Source: UBA927 sp964361785 (GTDB lineage: Bacteria; Patescibacteriota; Microgenomatia; UBA10105; UBA927). Taken from it: DNA of 64,000 nt. The position numbers and the translations under genes were made by a program. Positions 59,289-64,000 of the stretch are shown in pieces. Location of the stretch: positions 29,654 to 93,653 of the forward strand of contig CAYIBX010000002.1 of assembly GCA_964361785.1 (NCBI GenBank), in the 5' to 3' direction. Numbering within the stretch: the first letter of the stretch is position 1; each line of letters opens with the position of its first letter. The notes under the pieces are model-generated. The model worked only from the letters and a program-made list of their open reading frames with translations, did not search any database and was not told the origin of the DNA.

Positions 59289-60570
59289 ACCTCAACAGCC
59301 ATTCAATTATAGGTGTACAATTTTTTGAATCACTACTAGGTCTAACATCGTCGAGGTATAGAACAGTTCCTTGCCCTTTAAGATACTTATTAATTAATTC
59401 TAAATTACCAAATTCCCGCCGAGCATTTTTATCATTCAATTGTAGACAAACTTGAAAAAACATAAATTTGCCTTCAAATTTGACAATAAAATCAACTTCA
59501 TAACCATTTGGATCTTGCCCAAAGAACACATTTTCCCGACCATATCTTCTGGCAAGCTCAATATACACTAAATTTTCTAATCTTTTTTCATTCGATTCTT
59601 CTCTTCCTTTTATCAATAAGTTATCTACACAGTAGTATTTTGAGGTTCTATTAAATATACGGCTTAATCTATAATCAAACTTGTTAAGTTTGTCTATTGC
59701 ATATGAAGTTTGCCAATATCTGATGTAATTATCGATTGTGGTTGTTGAAACTTTTAATCCCTGCTCGTCAAGACGATTGACAATTTTACGAAGTGATATT
59801 ACGGACGTAATATTTCCGCTTATAAATTCAAAAACTTCTTGTAAAACATTTACATTATCAATTGAATATCTTTTAATAATGTCATCCAAAATTATTTTTT
59901 GGACGAGCCCTGATTGATAATTTGATGCAAATGATTCGCTTAGATCAAACTGCTCAGCAATTCCACCTCTTTGCAGATATACAGAAAAGGCTTGGTCTAT
60001 TTCTTGCTTTCTTAAATAATATGAATCATTTTTTATTTTGCAGTAATCTAAATATTCCCGAAAGCTAAACGGTTTAACTTCAAGTTGGAGGCTTCTCCCC
60101 GATAAACTTGAACTTAATTCTCCCGAAAGGAGATTACTGTTTGATCCGCTTATAAAAATGTTATATTTACCTTGTTCATAAAGGGAACGCACTAATTTTT
60201 CCCAACCTAAAATTAATTGTATTTCATCCCAAATTATATAAATAGGCCTATCAAGCACGGCTATTTCCCTGAGGTATATTTCCCAAATACTTCTTAAATT
60301 TTGGACAGTCTTTATGTTGCTCAGTAAATCGTTTTCAAAATTTAAATAGAAGATATTAGATGAAGGAATACCTCTATCAAGTAATGATTTGGAGAGTAGT
60401 TTTAGTAGAAATGATTTGCCAGATCTTCGAAAACCTACAATAGCTTTAATTAGTTTGTTATCAGTGGATTTTTTAAGCCACGAAAGATATTCGCTTCTTT
60501 CAACTGGAACGATAGTTCCAAATTCTCTCGACTCGGACATGGCTTGTTGTATCTTTTGTAGGGAAATCAT
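59287..60570 (-). CDS. AAA ATPase, DUF4143 type (ATPase 2)
   Basis: 427 aa. Walker A GFRRSGKS (K52), FYLNFEND, Walker B YIIWDEIQ (D115-E116), FISGSNSNLLSGELSSSLSG, SFREYLDY, RGGIAEQF, and the DUF4143 segment GYEVDFIVKFEGKFMFFQVC. More AT-rich in feel and clearly divergent from ATPases 1 and 3, so it is not a local duplicate. It ends EWLLR-stop exactly where the tail sequence begins. The EVDFIV motif keeps the nuclease-like acidic pair; whether it cuts DNA is unknown. Confidence 0.87.
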   Translation of the reverse strand: MISLQKIQQAMSESREFGTIVPVERSEYLSWLKKSTDNKLIKAIVGFRRSGKSFLLKLLSKSLLDRGIPSSNIFYLNFENDLLSNIKTVQNLRSIWEIYLREIAVLDRPIYIIWDEIQLILGWEKLVRSLYEQGKYNIFISGSNSNLLSGELSSSLSGRSLQLEVKPFSFREYLDYCKIKNDSYYLRKQEIDQAFSVYLQRGGIAEQFDLSESFASNYQSGLVQKIILDDIIKRYSIDNVNVLQEVFEFISGNITSVISLRKIVNRLDEQGLKVSTTTIDNYIRYWQTSYAIDKLNKFDYRLSRIFNRTSKYYCVDNLLIKGREESNEKRLENLVYIELARRYGRENVFFGQDPNGYEVDFIVKFEGKFMFFQVCLQLNDKNARREFGNLELINKYLKGQGTVLYLDDVRPSSDSKNCTPIIEWLLR

Positions 60571-60576
60571 AATTTG

Positions 60577-60605
60577 ATGTTATCAAATTAGTATGATATT
60601 GTCAA
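60577..60605 (-). promoter_or_regulatory. ATPase 2 promoter, leaderless
   Basis: Minus strand: TTGACA (60,600-60,605), 17-nt spacer, TAACAT (60,577-60,582), 6 nt to the ATG at 60,570. The -35 lies ~12 nt after the end of tail fragment 5. Confidence 0.72.
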
Positions 60606-60617
60606 GTCAAAACCCTC

Positions 60618-60645
60618 CCACCCCGTCGACGATGAGTTTTTTGGT
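60618..60645 (-). pseudogene. Surface-protein tail fragment 5 (core only)
   Basis: Minus strand ACCAAAAAACTCATCGTCGA then CGGGGTGG: TKKLIVDGVG, followed by GF-stop. Only the core block is left; it stands between the ATPase 2 promoter and the BrnT-like promoter. Confidence 0.8.
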
Positions 60646-60661
60646 CTCGATCAGCCCCGAT

Positions 60662-60708
60662 TTCTGCTTGACATTTCTGCTTGACATTGTGGCACATTGT
60701 GTTACCAT
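60662..60708 (+). promoter_or_regulatory. BrnT-like operon promoter with duplicated -35
   Basis: A 13-bp unit TTCTGCTTGACAT, in tandem (60,662-60,687), gives two TTGACA boxes (60,668-60,673 and 60,681-60,686). From the second, 16 nt lead to TACCAT (60,703-60,708), 6 nt before the ATG. ACATTGTG also occurs twice in the spacer. Confidence 0.5.
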
Positions 60709-60714
60709 TTATAT

Positions 60715-60970
60715 ATGACGATAAAGGGTCTTGTATGGGACGACTGGAATCGAGAACACCTATCAATCCATAAAGTTACCATAGAGGAGGTTGAAGAAGT
60801 TTGTCACGGAAAAATATAAAGTTAAAAGTTATCGAAAAAGAATTATGATAGTGGGAGAAACAAAGAATGGAAGAAGATTAGCGATTGTTCTTTCACCAGA
60901 AGACCGAAACTTAAACGTATACAAAGAAGGAACTTATTATTTAATTACGTCTTATGAAAAGGAGGTGTAA
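60715..60970 (+). pseudogene. brnT-like: BrnT-like toxin gene, frameshifted
   Basis: The first frame gives MTIKGLVWDDWNREHLSIHK then VTIEEVEEVCHGKI and TAA at 60,819, the start of a BrnT-type RNase toxin ('WD..K...l..H.v..eEveev'). A +1 shift in the A5 run at 60,810-60,814 continues as YKVKSYRKRIMIVGETKNGR and RLAIVLSPEDRNLNVYKEG to the TAA at 60,970, the rest of the same fold. As drawn, the toxin is broken; a sequencing error in the run, or programmed shifting, is possible. It is followed 2 nt later by its antitoxin, whose Shine-Dalgarno sequence lies in the toxin's last codons. Confidence 0.7.
60957..60966 (+). promoter_or_regulatory. Strong Shine-Dalgarno of the BrnA-like gene
   Basis: AAAAGGAGGT lies 6 nt before the ATG at 60,973, within the last codons of the toxin frame. 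It is the best ribosome-binding site in the cassette region, where other genes seem to lack one. Strong antitoxin translation independent of the broken toxin frame is expected. Confidence 0.8.
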
Positions 60971-60972
60971 CT

Positions 60973-61263
60973 ATGAAAAAAGCAAAAATTATAGAGCCTA
61001 ATGAATCAATTTTTCGAGATCGGGATAAGGAGGCAAAATTTTGGGAAGAAAATTTTGATACTGCATGGAAAACCGGAAAACCCATAAAGGTGAGTTTTGC
61101 TAAAAATTTATCGGTGACGCTCAATATTCGCTTAGATCCACAAACTCTTGGCAGAGTAAGGACTCGTGCGGCACAGAGTGGATTGGGTCCGACCCAACTC
61201 ATCAGAGTGTGGATAATGGAAAAACTGAGAAGTCAGAATAAGTTGCAGACAGCGAGGGTTTAG
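60973..61263 (+). CDS. BrnA-like ribbon-helix-helix antitoxin
   Basis: 96 aa. The N-terminal part (FRDRDKEAKFWEENFDTAWKTG) is the toxin-wrapping region seen in CopG-type antitoxins that pair with BrnT. SVTLNIRLDPQTLGRVRTRA and AQSGLGPTQLIRVWIMEKL form the RHH DNA-binding domain. It should repress the operon and neutralise the BrnT-like toxin. The antitoxin is intact although the toxin frame is broken. Confidence 0.78.
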   Translation: MKKAKIIEPNESIFRDRDKEAKFWEENFDTAWKTGKPIKVSFAKNLSVTLNIRLDPQTLGRVRTRAAQSGLGPTQLIRVWIMEKLRSQNKLQTARV

Positions 61264-61285
61264 TGAGATGATAACTGACTGAAAT

Positions 61286-61411
61286 TTATTTCTTAAGCTC
61301 TCTTACTACCTTTTGGAGTTCCTCAATCTGCCTCTGTTGGTTTTCTACTTTTACCGAAAGTTCATTCAATTTCTTCAAAACATCCACCCCGTCGACGATG
61401 AGCTTTTTGGT
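61286..61411 (-). pseudogene. Surface-protein tail fragment 6 (most complete)
   Basis: Minus strand from TKKLIVDGVDVLKKLNELS through VKVENQQRQIEEL to QKVVRELKK and a stop at 61,286. There is no start codon; an in-frame TAG lies five codons upstream. It gives the reference for the others. Downstream of its stop, TCAG..AGTTATCA resembles the flank of fragment 3. Confidence 0.85.
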
Positions 61412-61443
61412 TACGTGACGCTTTGTCTACCGTCTTATAACTA

Positions 61444-61479
61444 TTGACTTGTAGAACAATAATGTATATAATCGTTCTA
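61444..61479 (+). promoter_or_regulatory. ATPase 3 promoter with inverted-repeat operator, leaderless
   Basis: TTGACT (61,444-61,449), 17-nt spacer, TATAAT (61,467-61,472), 8 nt to the ATG. TAGAAC (61,452-61,457) and GTTCTA (61,474-61,479) form an inverted repeat placed symmetrically around the -10, a typical repressor-site position. Confidence 0.75.
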
Positions 61480-61480
61480 T

Positions 61481-62749
61481 ATGAATAGAAATATAAAACA
61501 AAGTCTCCGAATTTTAATACAGGAATGGCAAATAAGATCTCTTCCTATCATTAAGCCACGAGAAATTCAGCTTGGCGATTGGTTTACAGATGGGGCAGTA
61601 AATAAAACGGTTTCCGTTGTAGGATTTAGGCGCACAGGTAAAACTTTCTTGCTTTTGGATTTTGCCAAAAAACAAGGACAAGAAAATTGCCTTTATATAA
61701 ATTTAGAAGATGAACGTCTTCCCAGAGACACGGCGGTTTTGACTCAACTCGTAGATGTTATTAAAGAGTTTTACGGCACCAAAAAGCTATTTTTACTCTT
61801 AGATGAAATTCAGGAAATACCGGATTGGAGCCGGTGGGTGCGGCGAGTTAATGAAACTGGTTTATATAATTTAATTATTTCCGGTTCTTCGTCTAAGTTA
61901 TCCTCAGCCGAAATTCCTACAGAACTGCGTGGTCGCACCATAACAAAAACTGTTTTCCCCCTCTCATTTTCCGAGTTCAAAAAATGGAAAGATCCAACGA
62001 ACGATCTTCTATTACTACGGGAATATTTATTTTTTGGCGGACTTCCGGAAATAGTTTTGGCGGACGAGGGTAAAAAATCTATTTTGCTGGACGAATATTT
62101 TCAGACCTTTTTATTAAGAGATGTTTTTGAGAGATTTCATTTAAGACAAGAACAGGCGATGCGTGATTTGATCAGGTTAGTTTTATCCTCTACATACTAT
62201 ACGTTTGGTAAACTGACTCAAAGTCTTAAAATAGCGGGGTTTGCAATCGGTAAGGGGACGGTAGCAAAATATCTATCTCTTCTATCATCGTCATATTTTC
62301 TAAACCAGTTGGAAATTCACAACGCTAAAGTTAAATCGCGAATCCAACATCCTAAAAAACCCTATTTTGTCGATAGTTTCTTTGTTTCTCGTTTGGCCGG
62401 TAATTTTTCTCACAACGTAGGACGGTTGATGGAAGAAGTTGTAGCTTCCTATTACTTTCGCAGAAGAATAATTAATCCAAACTCGGATTTTTATTATTGG
62501 AAGGACGAAAGGGGAAGAGAGGTTGATTTTGTATTAATGGAAAATTTGAAAGTAGTCAGGTTGATTCAGGTAAGCTATGTCTCGTCATTAACAGACATCT
62601 CTGAACGTGAACTGGTGGCTCTGGAAAAGGCAAGTGATGAATTGGATTGCAGAAATTTAGATTTAATTACTTGGGATTTGACCGGAGAAATTGTAAGAAA
62701 AAATAAAAAAATTGTTTTTCATCCGTTAAAAGATTTTTTATTGGAATAA
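61481..62749 (+). CDS. AAA ATPase, DUF4143 type (ATPase 3)
   Basis: 422 aa. Walker A GFRRTGKT (K54), YINLEDERLP, Walker B LFLLLDEIQ (D108-E109), ISGSSSKLSSAEIPTELRGR, FPLSFSEF, FFGGLPEIVL, and REVDFVLMENLKVVRLIQV of DUF4143. Strongly similar to ATPase 1 (same landmarks), yet on the opposite strand, so the two probably arrived or were inverted separately. Its last 12 nt overlap the 3' end of the surface-protein gene. Role unknown. Confidence 0.88.
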   Translation: MNRNIKQSLRILIQEWQIRSLPIIKPREIQLGDWFTDGAVNKTVSVVGFRRTGKTFLLLDFAKKQGQENCLYINLEDERLPRDTAVLTQLVDVIKEFYGTKKLFLLLDEIQEIPDWSRWVRRVNETGLYNLIISGSSSKLSSAEIPTELRGRTITKTVFPLSFSEFKKWKDPTNDLLLLREYLFFGGLPEIVLADEGKKSILLDEYFQTFLLRDVFERFHLRQEQAMRDLIRLVLSSTYYTFGKLTQSLKIAGFAIGKGTVAKYLSLLSSSYFLNQLEIHNAKVKSRIQHPKKPYFVDSFFVSRLAGNFSHNVGRLMEEVVASYYFRRRIINPNSDFYYWKDERGREVDFVLMENLKVVRLIQVSYVSSLTDISERELVALEKASDELDCRNLDLITWDLTGEIVRKNKKIVFHPLKDFLLE

Positions 62750-64000
62750 TTGTATAGAGTTTATTTTTTTTAGTTCGCTCACTACCTTTTGGAGTTCCTC
62801 AATCTGCCTCTGCTGGCTTTCCACTTTATCCGAAAGTTCATTCAGTTTTTGGGTGGGATCGGGAATATAATATCCAAGTCCATATTGAACAGCGAGAAGT
62901 TTTGTTTCTGACGGATTTGTAAAATGATAATCTTCTTGAGCCCTACCGATGGTAGTGCCATAACTAATGGCTTTTGTACCAATTCCAGTTGTTGAGGAAG
63001 TGACGATCGAATCTCCAATTTTAATGTCACCATTTTCTCCATTGACTAGAATTTGACCATCTCCAAGAATATAGACTTGGTGGAGATTGGGCTCGTTTTC
63101 ATATTTACCAGCATAGGCACCTAAAACTTTATTTGAATATGGTTCGTCACAGGCTTTGCTTTGATACGTGATTAACCTTTCTGATCCTACTACATTGTCG
63201 CCTCCATGTGCTTTATCAACGCAAAGTAATGTTCCATAAGGATAACCATGCTGATTAAATTCTTCAGGAATTGAAGTATCATGGTTGGCAGTAAAAGCTC
63301 CATAGGTAACGGTACCGCTAGTAAAGGTAATTGCGCCTTGTTTGGTACCATCTCCGTCATAAATATCCATTGCTACGTTGGTTCCTGATGAGTCATTAGT
63401 ACCTGATTGTACGCCAATACCCCACTTTGTACTAAGATTACCACCAACATTATTAAACGAAGCAATATAATTAGTGTCATTCCCGCTAACATGGAGTCTG
63501 ACGGTTGGGGCGACTCCTATACCAACTTGGGCACCGGTAATATTTAAATCTGACGTAATGTTCCACGTTCCACCATTCATCAATTCCGAGTCGCCGATAA
63601 TATTAGCGGCAATATCTGCAGCTAAAATAGTATCTAAAGCAATATCTCCAGTTAAGATAGTGGAATCGAGAATTTCAGCAGTGGCTACGGCTGAAGTTGC
63701 TATTTCACTGGCCGTGATAGCATCAGCGGCAATATCTGCAGCTCCTACGGTACCATCTGCAATCTCACTAGCACCTACAGCTCCAGCGGCAATATCTGCA
63801 GCTAAAATAGTATCTAAAGCAATATCTCCAGTTAAGATANNNNNNNNNNNNNNNNNNNNNNNNNNNNNNNNNNNNNNNNNNNNNNNNNNNNNNNNNNNNN
63901 NNNNNNNNNNNNNNNNNNNNNNNNNNNNNNNNNNNNNNNGCTCCAGCGGCAATATCTGCAGCTAAAATAGTATCTAAAGCAATATCTCCAGTTAGAATAG
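62738..64000 (-). CDS. Repeat-rich surface protein with coiled-coil tail (5' end missing)
   Basis: The gene runs off the right edge and is interrupted by 100 Ns. The visible part, in order: a 60-residue repeat made of six ~10-residue units (ILTGDIALDTILAADIAA, GAVGASEIADGTVGAADIAA and so on); a beta-rich region (ITSDLNITGAQVGIGVAP; GGNLSTKWGIGVQSGT) like tail-fibre-type proteins; DIKIGDSIVTSSTTGIG; then LNELSDKVESQQRQIEELQK and VVSELKK. The frame then continues as INSIQLFQ beyond the place where the other tails stop, because of one extra A in the terminal A run. Probably exported and fibrous. Start and signal peptide are outside the window. Confidence 0.7.
63605..64000 (-). repeat. 180-nt tandem repeat of the surface-protein gene
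   Basis: An identical ~55-nt block (on the plus strand beginning AGCGGCAATATCTGCAGCTA) occurs at 63,605, 63,785 and 63,945. The first two are exactly 180 nt (60 codons) apart. Each unit holds six related decapeptides ending DIA/EIA. Confidence 0.85.
63840..63939. other. Assembly gap (100 N)
   Basis: Round-number run of N inside the tandem repeat. Repeat phase suggests that the true length is about 120 nt, or 120 plus a multiple of 180, which would also restore the reading frame. Confidence 0.95.

Noticed and set aside
55350..62855. Tail fragments as small independent genes
   Set aside because: None has a start codon or ribosome site; several carry frame changes and deletions.
63474..63965. 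Plus-strand frame through the repeats and Ns
   Set aside because: Antisense reading of the tandem repeat; the open length is due to repetition and the N run.
63605..64000. CRISPR array
   Set aside because: The repeats are adjacent coding units of 180 nt with no unique spacers and encode a regular decapeptide pattern.

Overview
The window looks like a piece of a Patescibacteria (Candidate Phyla Radiation) genome, most likely a Microgenomates-type lineage. This is inference from: moderately AT-rich DNA; many YfhO-like and GT-C membrane glycosyltransferases in short overlapping operons; several promoters whose -10 box lies 6-9 nt before the ATG (leaderless mRNAs); RelE, BrnT, Fic and AbiEii type modules; and a surface protein with a coiled-coil tail. 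TGA is used as a stop (methyltransferase, antitoxin, first ATPase), so the UGA=Gly code of Gracilibacteria/Absconditabacteria does not apply.

Layout. (1) 1-32,122: half the window is one uninterrupted reading frame of at least 10,706 codons. It encodes a modular membrane protein with three HExxH sites, two kinase-like folds, two GNAT-like folds, a degenerate beta-lactamase/PBP-like fold, a VanW-like domain, a transglutaminase-like Cys/His pair, a SecA-like motor, a JAMM-like site, tandem degenerate GGDEF-like domains and an FHA-like domain. Helical regions and repeated linkers join these parts. (2) 32.2-32.7 kb: a RelE-type toxin-antitoxin pair. (3) 32.7-55.3 kb: a surface-polysaccharide or protein-glycosylation island with eight GT-C/YfhO-type membrane proteins, a Gpi18-like mannosyltransferase, two GT2 transferases, an RmlC-like cupin, a hexapeptide acyltransferase, a methyltransferase and an O-antigen-ligase-like TPR protein. 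Two families of ~40-bp, 9-nt-period DNA repeats are scattered through it. (4) 55.3-62.8 kb: an alternating array in which each cargo module (Fic; AbiEii-like pair; three DUF4143-type AAA ATPases; BrnT/BrnA-like pair) is separated from the next by a copy of the 3' end of a surface-protein gene, all copies on the minus strand. (5) 62.7-64 kb: the intact version of that 3' end, in a repeat-rich surface protein that runs off the window and is broken by a 100-N assembly gap.

How the parts may fit together: the glycosylation island probably makes and ligates a cell-surface glycan from lipid-linked sugars. The giant protein and the tail protein are candidate cell-surface or host-contact factors. The cassette array looks like a recombination hot spot that collects toxin-antitoxin and ATPase genes, each with its own promoter. 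This array and the giant protein are the two most unusual elements. No tRNA, rRNA or CRISPR array was seen, and no stretch over 300 bases lacks a gene or a described element.
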